Origin: Candidatus Magnetobacterium casense
GTDB lineage: Bacteria; Nitrospirota; Thermodesulfovibrionia; Thermodesulfovibrionales; Magnetobacteriaceae
NCBI RefSeq assembly: GCF_000714715.1
Contig: NZ_JMFO01000009.1
Span: forward strand, 12,051-76,050
Length of the DNA: 64,000 bases
Direction of reading: 5' to 3'
Below the pieces are notes generated by a model that made no database searches, had not been told where the DNA came from, and saw only the letters and a list, made by a program, of their open reading frames with translations. Shown here in pieces: positions 44,560 through 52,903 of the stretch. The translations under genes were made by a program, and so were the position numbers. Position 1 is the stretch's first letter; each line of letters begins with the position of its first letter.

Positions 44560-45048
44560 TTAATCCTGCCCTTGTTCTTCGTCTTCCTTGTACTGTTTTA
44601 TTGCCTGCGTAATTGTGTCGTTATCAAAACCCTTCCTTGACAGCAGGTCATGCATCTTCTTCAGTTTAACGTAAAAGGGGAATTTTTTTAGATGCCTCGT
44701 TTTTTTTGAGATGACTTTGAGGGCTTTTTCCAGTTCCCGTTGTTCGGTAAAGACCAGTTCGTCGATGATCGCTCGGTCAATGCCTCTGGCCCTCAACTCC
44801 TCCTTACATGCAAAGGCGCCCAAGTTCTTTGAGTCTTCGTAGTAGTCCAACAGTACGTTGGATGCCCTGCGGTCGTCCAAGAGGCCGAGGTCTGTGAGGC
44901 GGAGGAGTTCGGCCTCGATGTCCTGAGCTGGGTAGCCGCGCTCAATCAGCTTGCGATAGAGTTCGACCCTGGTGTAGTCCCTGCGGTTTAACAGCCTGTA
45001 GCAATACTTTCTGATGTCGTTGGCTGCACTGCCCCCCGGTGTTTTCAT
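44560..45048 (-). CDS. recX: Recombination regulator RecX
   Basis: The product has 162 residues from the ATG at 45048; a TTG at 45102 gives a longer form of 180 residues that cannot be excluded. The helical repeats typical of RecX are clear: LLNRRDYTRVELYRKLIERG, LGLLDDRRASNVLLDYY, and ELRARGIDRAIIDELV. RecX modulates RecA filaments. It lies just downstream of recO, in a repair cluster with a bifunctional-nuclease gene. Confidence 0.85.
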   Translation of the reverse strand: MKTPGGSAANDIRKYCYRLLNRRDYTRVELYRKLIERGYPAQDIEAELLRLTDLGLLDDRRASNVLLDYYEDSKNLGAFACKEELRARGIDRAIIDELVFTEQRELEKALKVISKKTRHLKKFPFYVKLKKMHDLLSRKGFDNDTITQAIKQYKEDEEQGQD

Positions 45049-45127
45049 TTGAACACGGAGTCGCCTCTCTCTTTTTTTTGTATCGCACGCAATCTGAAAC
45101 AACCTTTCCTGTATTATCGATTCTCAG

Positions 45128-45931
45128 TCATTGGCATAAGGGCAATGTTCTCTCCTGCCGTTGCTGGGCCAGGAGGAAGGAGTTTGTCTTTATGTCCTTG
45201 TCTATGGTGAATCTGATATGCAGGTTTAACATACGCTCAAGTTCCTGGGCCAACTTTGGGGACGGCATCAGCCTGCCCAACATCTCCCAGCGCCACTGCC
45301 GAATCTTTTCATAGACGCTGATTGCCCCCATGGAGAGTTCAACCTTGGGACTGCCCCCCCCAGATCGGTTTCCACCGGAATCGCCCCGCCCCATGCCGCC
45401 CAGACAACCACCACACACGATCGAGCCATCATGAAAGTAAAACGACGTCCCCGTCCGCCCACACCTGGCACAACCACTGAGACGCGGCAGAAATCCCGAC
45501 AACATCAACAGCTTGACCTTGTAAAACAGATATACGCGGTAGGGCAATCTGTCTGTTTCTATGAGCTTGAGGGCCTTGAGCATGATATCAAACAGCTCCC
45601 TGTGGGGTGCCATTTCGGGTATGAGTCCTAGGGTCATCTCCACGATCTCCGATACCCGTTGGAAGCATCCAAAATCTTCCCTGAGTTTCTGATGCGGGTA
45701 GATAATGTCGGCCTGCGTGAGTCTGGGCAGCGTGGCATGTTCCCTGCCCCAGAAGGCCATCCGGTTGTGTGTGAGTGGCTCAAGGGCGCTGCCAAACCTG
45801 CTCTTTGTCTTGCGCGGTCCCTTGGCAAAAACCCTAACCACTCCATAGTCACTGGTGAAAAACGACACTATTGCATCGGCCTCCCCATAGGGGAAGCTGT
45901 TAAGGACAATACCCTCGGTTCTGTGGAGCAT
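45128..45931 (-). CDS. recO: DNA repair protein RecO
   Basis: The 267-residue protein has an N-terminal OB-fold with GIVLNSFPYGEADAIVSFFT and FAKGPRKTKSRFGSALEPL, and a CARCG...CGGC zinc site (about 160-185). A glycine-rich and serine-rich loop (GGMGRGDSGGNRSGGGS) follows the zinc site and is longer than usual. RecO binds DNA and loads RecA with RecR. The start ATG shares one base with the stop of the bifunctional-nuclease gene. Confidence 0.92.
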   Translation of the reverse strand: MLHRTEGIVLNSFPYGEADAIVSFFTSDYGVVRVFAKGPRKTKSRFGSALEPLTHNRMAFWGREHATLPRLTQADIIYPHQKLREDFGCFQRVSEIVEMTLGLIPEMAPHRELFDIMLKALKLIETDRLPYRVYLFYKVKLLMLSGFLPRLSGCARCGRTGTSFYFHDGSIVCGGCLGGMGRGDSGGNRSGGGSPKVELSMGAISVYEKIRQWRWEMLGRLMPSPKLAQELERMLNLHIRFTIDKDIKTNSFLLAQQRQERTLPLCQ

Positions 45932-46383
45932 TACATGATGTTGCCAAAGTCCTCGGGTTTAAGGTTCTTAAGCCACTCCTCTAGTTCATCGGTGTTTCTG
46001 CGCTCAATGACGCTCTCATCGACGTAGATCGGCGAGCTTGTCCTCAGTGCCACGGCCACGGCGTCACTTGGTCTGGAGTCTATAGGCTTTTCATACTTAC
46101 CGTCGGAGACATACAGGGTAGCATAGTAGGTGTTGTCCACGATTTCCCGTACCACGACCTTTGAGACGCTCATCCTCAGCTCCTCAATGATATTCTTTAC
46201 GAGGTCGTGAGTAAGCGGCCTTGGCGTAACTACCCTTCCAAGGGCCAGGGCGATAGAGTCTGCCTCCGGTTTGCCTATCCATATGGGCAGGGTCTCATCC
46301 CCATCTACTGCCTTGAGTAAGAGTATGTACATGCCGCTTCTTGGGTCAAACAACAACCCGTCTACTTTCATCTTTATCACCAT
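45931..46383 (-). CDS. Bifunctional nuclease-domain protein (DUF151)
   Basis: The 150-residue protein follows the bacterial DUF151 pattern: VDGLLFDPRSGMYILLLKAV, LPIWIGKPEADSIALAL, and SRPSDAVAVALRTSSPIYV. Related proteins degrade both RNA and DNA in vitro, but the cell role is not fixed. Starts at 46383 or 46371 (MKVDGLL) are both possible. It precedes recO with a one-base overlap, suggesting joint expression. Confidence 0.88.
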   Translation of the reverse strand: MVIKMKVDGLLFDPRSGMYILLLKAVDGDETLPIWIGKPEADSIALALGRVVTPRPLTHDLVKNIIEELRMSVSKVVVREIVDNTYYATLYVSDGKYEKPIDSRPSDAVAVALRTSSPIYVDESVIERRNTDELEEWLKNLKPEDFGNIM

Positions 46384-46491
46384 ATCAACAATGCTCCCTT
46401 GCTCCCGTGCTGTATTAATATTATACCTTCTGGGAGGTCTTTTTCAAGACAAATATTTATACTGCCACAAAACCCTTCTGCCGTGGAGGGC

Positions 46492-47682
46492 CTATGAGAG
46501 TTTTCCGAGGGCCTCCCTGAGCCGCGACAGTCCCTCTTTGATGTTCTTCATCGAGGTTGCATAGGACATCCGTATAAAGCCCTCGGCACCAAATGCCCCA
46601 CCGGGGACAAGTGCCACGTGCGCCTCCTGTAGCAGATACATGGAAAGGTCGGTGCAGTTTTTGATTTCGGCATTATTGAAACGCCGCCCCAGTACCTTCT
46701 GTATGTTTGCGAATGCGTAGAACGCCCCCTCCGGCATTATGCACGACACCCCCTCGATGGTATTAAGCTCGGCAACGAGGAAACGCCTCCTGTCGTCAAA
46801 CTGTCTCAGCATTTCGTCAATGAAACCCTGTGGGCCATTGAGGGCCTCCACTGCCGCCTTCTGGGCAAATGACGTTGTATTGGACGTCGATTGACTCTGG
46901 ATGTTCTCCATTGCCTTGATTACGTCGGCGCTACCGGCGGCATAGCCAAGGCGCCATCCGGTCATGGCATAGGCCTTGGACAGACCGTTGATGACAATGG
47001 TTCGCTGTTTGATTTCGTTGCTTATGGCGGCAATGCTTACGTGTTTTATGCCATCGTAGAGGAGTTTTTCGTATATCTCATCGGAAACTACCCAGAGGTT
47101 GTGCTTGAGGACTATTTCGGCGATGGCCTCAAGGCCCTTGAGGTCGTAGGTGAAGCCCGTGGGGTTGGAGGGATAGTTGAGTATGATGGCCTTTGTCTTG
47201 CCGGTGATGCTGCCTTTTAGGGCCTCCGGAGACAACATGAACTTATCGGCCTCCGTAGTCTGGACGATGACCGGTGTTGCGTCGTTGAGCAAGACCTGGT
47301 CGGGATACGACACCCAGTACGGGGCAGGTATGATGACCTCATCCCCGGCGCTATACAGGGCCTGGGCTGCGTTGTAGAGCGAGTGCTTGGCCCCGCAGGA
47401 GACCACTATTTCGTTAGGTTTATAGTGGAGGTTGTTGTCCCTTTTGAACTTTTCGATGATTGCGGTTTTTAGTTCCGGTATACCGCCCACCGGTGTGTAC
47501 TTTGTGAAGCCGTCGTTGAGCGCCTTGACTGCGGCTGCCTTGATGTGGTCAGGCGTGTCAAAATCAGGCTCGCCAACGGCAAAGCTGATTACGTCAATTC
47601 CATTAGCCTTCATCTCCTTGGCTTTTGCGTCAATCGATAACGTCGGAGACGGCTTTATCTTTTTGGCCCTGTCTGATACCAT
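46492..47682 (-). CDS. Aspartate aminotransferase-type class I aminotransferase
   Basis: The 396-residue PLP enzyme has the substrate-gate start VISFAVGEPDFDTPDHI, the NYPSNPTG and VSDEIYEKLLYDG blocks, the PLP lysine in GLSKAYAMTGWRLGYA and the C-terminal arginine region EGFIRMSYATSM. It is the 1b-type aspartate or prephenate aminotransferase seen in many bacteria. The start has a GAGGGG ribosome site. It stands alone between the nuclease gene and an apparently gene-poor stretch. Confidence 0.92.
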   Translation of the reverse strand: MVSDRAKKIKPSPTLSIDAKAKEMKANGIDVISFAVGEPDFDTPDHIKAAAVKALNDGFTKYTPVGGIPELKTAIIEKFKRDNNLHYKPNEIVVSCGAKHSLYNAAQALYSAGDEVIIPAPYWVSYPDQVLLNDATPVIVQTTEADKFMLSPEALKGSITGKTKAIILNYPSNPTGFTYDLKGLEAIAEIVLKHNLWVVSDEIYEKLLYDGIKHVSIAAISNEIKQRTIVINGLSKAYAMTGWRLGYAAGSADVIKAMENIQSQSTSNTTSFAQKAAVEALNGPQGFIDEMLRQFDDRRRFLVAELNTIEGVSCIMPEGAFYAFANIQKVLGRRFNNAEIKNCTDLSMYLLQEAHVALVPGGAFGAEGFIRMSYATSMKNIKEGLSRLREALGKLS

Positions 47683-48077
47683 TGTGTTCCCCTCATAATT
47701 TTATAGATTTGATCTAATGATACTATATCGGCAGTGATTTTTTGAACAAAAAAATAAAAGAACAAAAAGGTGCTGCTCCCCTTTCGCTTAAATACTGACC
47801 ATAGCCCACCCTTTACGGTTTATCGCAAGTATTCTGGCTATCGTTTCAATATTTATCATTAGGGTTACAGTTTTTAGGCAATCACAACTGGTAAAGATGG
47901 GTGATATTCTAAATCAAATATTCAAACTTGGCAGCATTAACAGGCTATCTAAAGTTGCTTAATGGCGAAGGTATTGACCCATACAAAATGCTAAAGAATC
48001 TCGTATTTTTATATCAAAGACATTTGCCATTTATAACCTCTTGTTAAAGATTGCCTTAAACCATTATAAACCATGCA
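47683..48077. other. Intergenic stretch with possible decayed coding sequence
   Basis: No convincing gene is present. On the plus strand 47897-47962 reads MGDILNQIFKLGSINRLSKV and stops after one more residue. In another frame LNGEGIDPYKMLKNLVFLYQ and a few further residues follow to about 48049. The two parts could be pieces of one broken gene, but I recognise no family. Confidence 0.3.
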
Positions 48078-48205
48078 CTATTATGGGGTCAAGGGGGCTT
48101 CTTTGTGGCCGGGGCGCCTCGTCCCCCCCCTTGCAGGGGAGGTCTGAGGAGGGCCAGGTGCGACCTGGAGCGCCAAGAAGCAAAGCCCCTCCTTCTTTCT
48201 TTCTC
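48078..48205 (+). repeat. Dispersed GC-rich hairpin repeat, family A, copy 4
   Basis: It begins ATTATGGGGTCAAGGGGG and ends in CCTCCTTCTTTCTTTCTC. Its third hairpin is CCAGGTGCGACCTGG (48154-48168), the same paired-change form as copy 3. It touches the 3' end of the acr3 gene. Together with copy 5 in reverse orientation it brackets the arsenic genes. Confidence 0.88.
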
Positions 48206-48209
48206 TTCT

Positions 48210-49247
48210 TCAAAAGAACCGCCTCTTAAAAAACAGCGCCACGTTGACGAGGCTGATTAACACGGGCACCTCGGCCAGCGGGCCAATTACGGCGGCAAAG
48301 GCTTCCCCGGAGTTTAGCCCAAACACGGCTATCGTAACGGCTATCGATAACTCAAAGTTGTTGCTTGCGGCTGTAAAGGACAAGGTTGCCGTCTTTGGGT
48401 AATCCGTGCCCAACTTCATGCTTATAAAGAAAGACACCAGAAACATCAGGACAAAGTAAATCACCAGCGGAATAAACACCCTGACCACGTCCATCGGGAG
48501 CTTCAGTATGTAATCACCTTTCAGGGCAAACATGACCAGTATCGTAAAGAGCAGCGCCACCAGGGTCATAGGGCTGATGGCCGGTGAGAATACGTTGTCA
48601 TACCAATGGACGCCCTTTTTCCTGATGAGGACATACCTGCTGAGGGCGCCGGCGAAAAACGGTATGCCCAGGTACACCAGGACACTGCGGGCGATCTGCC
48701 CGATGCTGATGTCAACGCTGGTTGCCTGTACGCCAAAGAGCGGCAGCAGCACTGAGAGAAAGAAAAATGCGTAAAGCGAATAAACCAACACCTGAAACAC
48801 CGAGTTAAGCGCCACCAATCCGGCGGCATATTCCCTGTCTCCACCGGCCAGATCGTTCCACACCACCACCATTGCAATGCAGCGGGCAAGCCCCGTGAGG
48901 ATCAACCCGTACATGTAGTGCGGATAGTCCCTGAGAAACACAACGGCCAACAGAAACATCAGCACGGGGCCTATCAGCCAGTTCTGCACCAGCGAAAGCG
49001 CCAGTACACGCTTGTCCGTAAACACCTCTGACATCCGTTCGTACTTGACCTTTGCAAGGGGCGGGTACATCATCAGGATGAGGCCGATGGCTATGGGGAT
49101 GTTGGTCGTCCCCACCTGAAAGACGTTTAACACGCCCTGAACCTGAGGAAACAGATATCCGCACACAACCCCGACAAACATGGCCGCAAATATCCACAGC
49201 GTCAGGTACCTGTCGAGAAAGGATAATCTGCCGGAGACCTTTGTCAT
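48210..49247 (-). CDS. acr3: ACR3-family arsenite efflux permease
   Basis: The 345-residue protein has about ten membrane segments. The permease cysteine sits in [19 protein letters not shown] and the family end motif in [20 protein letters not shown]. These are diagnostic of ACR3, which expels arsenite. It follows arsC with a single base between stop and start, making a two-gene arsenic unit without an ArsR gene in view. The unit is flanked by inverted copies of the family A repeat. Confidence 0.93.
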   Translation of the reverse strand: MTKVSGRLSFLDRYLTLWIFAAMFVGVVCGYLFPQVQGVLNVFQVGTTNIPIAIGLILMMYPPLAKVKYERMSEVFTDKRVLALSLVQNWLIGPVLMFLLAVVFLRDYPHYMYGLILTGLARCIAMVVVWNDLAGGDREYAAGLVALNSVFQVLVYSLYAFFFLSVLLPLFGVQATSVDISIGQIARSVLVYLGIPFFAGALSRYVLIRKKGVHWYDNVFSPAISPMTLVALLFTILVMFALKGDYILKLPMDVVRVFIPLVIYFVLMFLVSFFISMKLGTDYPKTATLSFTAASNNFELSIAVTIAVFGLNSGEAFAAVIGPLAEVPVLISLVNVALFFKRRFF

Positions 49248-49248
49248 C

Positions 49249-49671
49249 TTATTTTAGCCCTCCAATCCACTGGAGAATCCGTGCCTTTATAGCATCCCGG
49301 ATTTCCTTTGTCCTTGCAAGGATGTCGTCTCTGCTGCCGTTTAACGAGGAGGGGTCTTCAAAGCCCCAGTGGAGCTTTTTGGCGTTTCCCGGAAACGTCG
49401 GACATGCCTCTGCCCTGGACTCATCACAGACGGTGACAACGTAATCAAACTGCTCCGCCCTGTCGTACATCTCAAAGACACTCTTGGTCTTGTTGCCGGA
49501 GATGTCTATGCCTGCCTCTTTCATTGCCTCTACTACGACGGGGTTGAGGTTTCCCGGTTGCAGCCCTGCGCTGTGAGCCTCAAACATCCCCACGCCCAAA
49601 GCGTTAAGAAACGCCTCCGCCATCTGACTCCTTGCGCTGTTGTGTACGCACACAAATAATACCCTTATCAT
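49249..49671 (-). CDS. arsC: Arsenate reductase, low-molecular-weight phosphatase type
   Basis: The 140-residue protein has the P-loop [19 protein letters not shown] with the nucleophilic cysteine at about residue 8 and Arg six residues on. [19 protein letters not shown] adds the downstream redox cysteines. These fit the thioredoxin-linked ArsC related to tyrosine phosphatases. It reduces arsenate to arsenite, which ACR3 then exports. The start is an ATG with an AGGAGG site about seven bases upstream. No arsR is nearby. Confidence 0.93.
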   Translation of the reverse strand: MIRVLFVCVHNSARSQMAEAFLNALGVGMFEAHSAGLQPGNLNPVVVEAMKEAGIDISGNKTKSVFEMYDRAEQFDYVVTVCDESRAEACPTFPGNAKKLHWGFEDPSSLNGSRDDILARTKEIRDAIKARILQWIGGLK

Positions 49672-49699
49672 TTGAACCTCCTTGTATAATCAGGGGAAA

Positions 49700-49797
49700 A
49701 AAAGAAGAAAGGAGCGGCTCCGCCCCCCCTTCAGAACCCCCCGCAAGGGGAGGGGTGAGCCACCCCGGGCACGAAGAAGTCCCCTTGACCCCATAAT
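49700..49797 (-). repeat. Dispersed GC-rich hairpin repeat, family A, copy 5
   Basis: The minus-strand reading matches copy 1 from TATGGGGTCAAGGGGACTTC through CCCC-TTGC-GGGG but lacks the CCAGG hairpin, as copy 2 does. It lies between arsC and the ABC permease gene and is inverted relative to copy 4. Confidence 0.88.
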
Positions 49798-49837
49798 GCT
49801 CAATCCTGGTCCGCAATTATATACTATACCACAAAAC

Positions 49838-51067
49838 TTACCGCAAGATATAGATCGGTTCAATTTCGATGGCTTTTTTGGATGGATATATACCCGAAAA
49901 CAGTCCGATACACAGCGATGCGGTAAATGCTATAACCACGCCTGTGCCGGAGACCACAAACGGCATCCCTGTTACAAGCGCCACCAGCAGGCTCAACGCA
50001 ACACCAATGACGCAGCCAATTACGCCACCGACAAAGGAGATAAACGATGACTCGGTCAGAAACTGGATCATGATATCCCGCTTTTTTGACCCCACGGCGC
50101 GTCTTATACCGATCTCCACCCGGCGCTCGTTGACCATCAGGATCATTATCGAGAGTATCCCTACGGCGCTGATTGTAAAGGAGACAAGCGAGACTATCAG
50201 TCCCAGCATTCTGACCAGTCTGATGGCCTGGGTCTTGATGTCGTTGACGTCCTTGAGGTTGATCACGGTGAAGTCGTCGCGTTGACCTTTTTTGATGTTG
50301 TGTCTGAGGCGCAGGAGGTCTTCTGTCTGTGAGGCGAGCGGGGAGAGTGAGGCATCGTCGTTGGCCTCGATGTAAATGACACTGACGTACTGTTTGTTTA
50401 CAAATCGTCGCAGGTACGTGTTGAGGGGGACGTAGACGATGTTGTCCGAGTCAACACCGGCGGCGTCTGCTCCTACGGGGCGCAATACCCCGGTGACCTC
50501 ACACGGGACCCGGTAGACGTAGATATACTTGCCCATCGGGTCGGCATCTCCAAAGAGTTTTTGGGCGACCTTGGCCCCTATGATGGCCTTGCGTTTGAGT
50601 TCCTTGTCATCAGCGGGGGCAAAGTACTGGCCGCGGCTTAAGTCGAGTTTCCGTATCTGAAAGAACTCACTGCCCACACCCATGAGGGTTGTGGTAATGG
50701 TGGTATCGAGGTATCTGACGGGGAAGTTTTTGCTCGTAGCGGGTGCGATGTTGTTTATGTAAAACGTCGAGTTCTTGATGGCCCTGACATCGGCAATGGT
50801 CAGGTTTGTGGCCTCGCCCAATGCCCCGGGTCTGGCGTGCATTCCCATCAGACCGCTTCGTACAATCAGCAGGTTTTTTCCAAAACTCTCAACCTCCTTG
50901 AGCGTTTGGAGTCTCAGGGAGGCCGAAATGTTTGTCACGGTGATCAGCGACAACGTCCCCAGCACTACCCCCGCTACAGCCAACGCACTTCTGAGCTTGA
51001 AGCTGCTGAAGGACTTAAGCGCAATGGACAGGTTAAGGGTGACGTGTCGAAACCTCATCTCTGCCAC
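49838..51067 (-). CDS. MacB/FtsX-type ABC transporter permease
   Basis: The 409-residue protein has the MacB layout: one N-terminal membrane segment (SALAVAGVVLGTLSLITVTN), a periplasmic domain of about 200 residues and three C-terminal segments with the FtsX core MVNERRVEIGIRRAVGSKKRDI. The start is GTG 51067 or ATG 51058. The ATPase and adaptor partners are not adjacent. The gene may have been separated from its operon by insertion of repeat and arsenic sequence downstream. The substrate is unknown. Confidence 0.85.
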   Translation of the reverse strand: MAEMRFRHVTLNLSIALKSFSSFKLRSALAVAGVVLGTLSLITVTNISASLRLQTLKEVESFGKNLLIVRSGLMGMHARPGALGEATNLTIADVRAIKNSTFYINNIAPATSKNFPVRYLDTTITTTLMGVGSEFFQIRKLDLSRGQYFAPADDKELKRKAIIGAKVAQKLFGDADPMGKYIYVYRVPCEVTGVLRPVGADAAGVDSDNIVYVPLNTYLRRFVNKQYVSVIYIEANDDASLSPLASQTEDLLRLRHNIKKGQRDDFTVINLKDVNDIKTQAIRLVRMLGLIVSLVSFTISAVGILSIMILMVNERRVEIGIRRAVGSKKRDIMIQFLTESSFISFVGGVIGCVIGVALSLLVALVTGMPFVVSGTGVVIAFTASLCIGLFSGIYPSKKAIEIEPIYILR

Positions 51068-51096
51068 TGTGCCATGTAGTTGTCAACGTAATATTT

Positions 51097-51405
51097 CTAT
51101 TGTATCCCTGAACTATTACGTTTATTCTTATATCTCTTATATACTGCATTATCGTTGCGTTTACCAATAATGGTTATATTTATAGTGTCTCCCTTAACAA
51201 AGTATATTATCCTATACTCGCCTATATCCACCCTTCTAAATGTTATATCAGTTGGTTTTTTATCATGCAGTTGTTCGGAATCAACTGGATATGGCTCTGA
51301 GGTTAATGATAGAATCTTATTGAGAACTTGCTTGAACTGCTTTGCATCAAGGCGATATAAAAAATCCTTGGCCTCCTTTGTAATATCGAGCTTAAACTTC
51401 AACAA
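51097..51405 (-). CDS. RelE/ParE-type toxin
   Basis: The 102-residue protein fits the RelE fold: LDITKEAKDFLYRLDAKQF at the start, DITFRRVDIGEYRIIYFV in the middle, and IIGKRNDNAVYKRY at the end, with basic residues for RNA contact. RelE toxins usually cleave mRNA at the ribosome. The gene overlaps the end of the upstream antitoxin gene by 14 bases, the reverse of many relBE units only in being short. Confidence 0.85.
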   Translation of the reverse strand: MLKFKLDITKEAKDFLYRLDAKQFKQVLNKILSLTSEPYPVDSEQLHDKKPTDITFRRVDIGEYRIIYFVKGDTINITIIGKRNDNAVYKRYKNKRNSSGIQ

Positions 51406-51664
51406 GTTTCTCTATTATAAATGCAAGCGTCTGCTCATGCCCAATATAACCGCTTTTTTCAGCCCGCATTGCCATCTCTATCCAATAGGCGTCATCCTCT
51501 TCTGCTGCAGTGAGTAAGTCGTCTGTATCCTCTATCAATTCCTCCACCCGCCTTAACTCCTCCATATCAACAATAGCCGCTATTCTACGTCCTTCACTGT
51601 CTGTCACGTATTGACTGATCCGGATAAGACTAATCTCATCTTCTTGTTCTAACGATGTGGACAT
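51392..51664 (-). CDS. Phd/YefM-like antitoxin
   Basis: The 90-residue acidic protein starts at the ATG at 51664, which has an AAGGAGGGG site; a longer frame upstream lacks one. RISQYVTDSEGRRIAAIVDM resembles the Phd/YefM core, and the acidic tail would wrap the toxin. It lies upstream of the RelE-like gene with a 14-base overlap. The promoter TGTTATACT at 51728-51720 would give a 49-base leader. Confidence 0.72.
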   Translation of the reverse strand: MSTSLEQEDEISLIRISQYVTDSEGRRIAAIVDMEELRRVEELIEDTDDLLTAAEEDDAYWIEMAMRAEKSGYIGHEQTLAFIIEKLVEV

Positions 51665-51772
51665 GTTGCCCCTCCTTATACATCCATATAATATTAGCAA
51701 ACAAGTTTTATGTAAATTAAGTATAACATAATTACCTAAAAAAACACTACCCCCCAATCTGTCAATCAACCC

Positions 51773-51960
51773 ATTATGGGGTCAAGAGGACTTCTTCGTG
51801 CCCGGGGCGGGTGCGATCCGCTGCGACAAGATTGCGCCTCGCCCCTCCCCTTGCAGGAGGTTCTGAAGGGGCCAGGAGCGCATTGAGCCGGGGGTCGCTG
51901 CCCCCTCCTGGAGCGAAAAAGAAGCGGAGCCGCCCCTTTCTTTTCTTACGGTTAAATGCG
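51773..51960 (+). repeat. Dispersed GC-rich hairpin repeat, family A, copy 6 with expanded arms
   Basis: It keeps the family ends but two hairpins are longer. The first has an inserted GCGATCCGCTGCGACAAGA segment and the third (51872-51911) has an extra GAGCCGGGGGTCGCTGCCCC inside the CCAGGA/TCCTGG stem. A TTACGGTTAAATGCGATTG segment after the repeat is shared with copy 2. The stretch from 51665 to 52013 holds no other gene, only the antitoxin promoter and the next promoter. Confidence 0.88.
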
Positions 51961-51978
51961 ATTGCCCTGGTACCGGGG

Positions 51979-52008
51979 TTGAACTATTACTGTTTTTGTT
52001 TTTATAAT
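51979..52008 (+). promoter_or_regulatory. Promoter of the TrmJ-like gene, probable leaderless start
   Basis: TTGAAC (51979-51984) and TATAAT (52003-52008) are separated by 18 bases. The ATG at 52014 is six bases after the -10, so the mRNA should begin at its start codon. Confidence 0.6.
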
Positions 52009-52013
52009 TTAGT

Positions 52014-52751
52014 ATGGCTATGAACCTCAGAGACAACATCTACTTCACGCTGCTGCAACCACGGGAGCCGGGTAACGTCGGAGCGGCAGCCAGGGCTGTA
52101 AAGAACATGGGATTTGAGCGGCTGTGCCTCGTAGACCCTTGTGACTACCTCAACGCCGAGGCCCGCGCCTTTGCCCACGGGGCAATCGATGTGCTAGAAG
52201 GTGCCACGGTCTGCGCAAGCCTCACGGAGGCAGTCAACGACAAGGCCATCGTCGTGGGGACCACACGCCGCCAGGGAAAGACGCGCGGGGTTATCCGTCC
52301 CATCAGGGAGGCAGTTGCAACAATCGCTGAACTCTCCGCCAACAACAAGGTTGCCATACTCTTTGGGCGTGAGGACAAGGGCCTCCTCAGTGAGGAGATC
52401 AACCGCTGCGGCTTTCTGATGACGATAGCCACCTCACATGCCCAGCCTTCGCTGAACCTGGCACAGGCAGTCCTGATTGTAGCATACGAGCTTTCCCCGG
52501 TGTGCAGGGACAACCATTATGCAAGGGCGCCTAAACTTGTACCACAGGAGCATCTCAACCACCTGTACGACCGAATCGCAGGGGTGTTGAACAACCTGGG
52601 CATTGGTATGAGGGGCTCCGAAGACCTCGAGTCAGACATTGTCAGAAATATCAGACACCTCGTCGGTCGCTACGGACTAACCCACTGGGAGGTGGACATG
52701 TTACACGGTATATGTAGCGCTATCAACCATAAATGCAAACGATCAGGATAA
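52014..52751 (+). CDS. TrmJ-like tRNA 2'-O-methyltransferase
   Basis: The 245-residue SPOUT protein has the three family motifs: LQPREPGNVGAAARAVKNMG, VAILFGREDKGL, and HAQPSLNLAQAVLIVAYEL. TrmJ methylates the ribose at position 32 of tRNAs using SAM. A tail of about 80 residues follows the SPOUT domain, as in TrmJ. ATGs occur at residues 1 and 3, and both are too close to the promoter to leave a leader. Confidence 0.88.
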   Translation: MAMNLRDNIYFTLLQPREPGNVGAAARAVKNMGFERLCLVDPCDYLNAEARAFAHGAIDVLEGATVCASLTEAVNDKAIVVGTTRRQGKTRGVIRPIREAVATIAELSANNKVAILFGREDKGLLSEEINRCGFLMTIATSHAQPSLNLAQAVLIVAYELSPVCRDNHYARAPKLVPQEHLNHLYDRIAGVLNNLGIGMRGSEDLESDIVRNIRHLVGRYGLTHWEVDMLHGICSAINHKCKRSG

Positions 52752-52820
52752 AAAGTGTTCCTTTAGTTTCACACGGTAAACACCTTATTAACAAATATTT
52801 TTCTGCCACATAGAAAACTA

Positions 52821-52851
52821 TTGACAACAGGTGCCATGCAACGGGTACAAT
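52821..52851 (+). promoter_or_regulatory. Possible promoter of the lytic transglycosylase gene
   Basis: TTGACA (52821-52826) and TACAAT (52846-52851) are 19 bases apart, slightly long. A good AAGGAGG site precedes the ATG at 52904, giving a leader of about 46 bases. Confidence 0.45.
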
Positions 52852-52903
52852 AGATATACATAACTATATAGATTTATAATAAAATGAAATAAGGAGGTTA
52901 ATT

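Noticed and set aside
48078-49797. Composite transposon carrying ars genes
   Set aside because: The flanking repeats encode no transposase and no target duplications were found by eye. I kept only the bracketing observation.
234-51960. CRISPR array
   Set aside because: The repeats are far apart, in both orientations and longer than CRISPR repeats, with no regular spacers and no cas genes.
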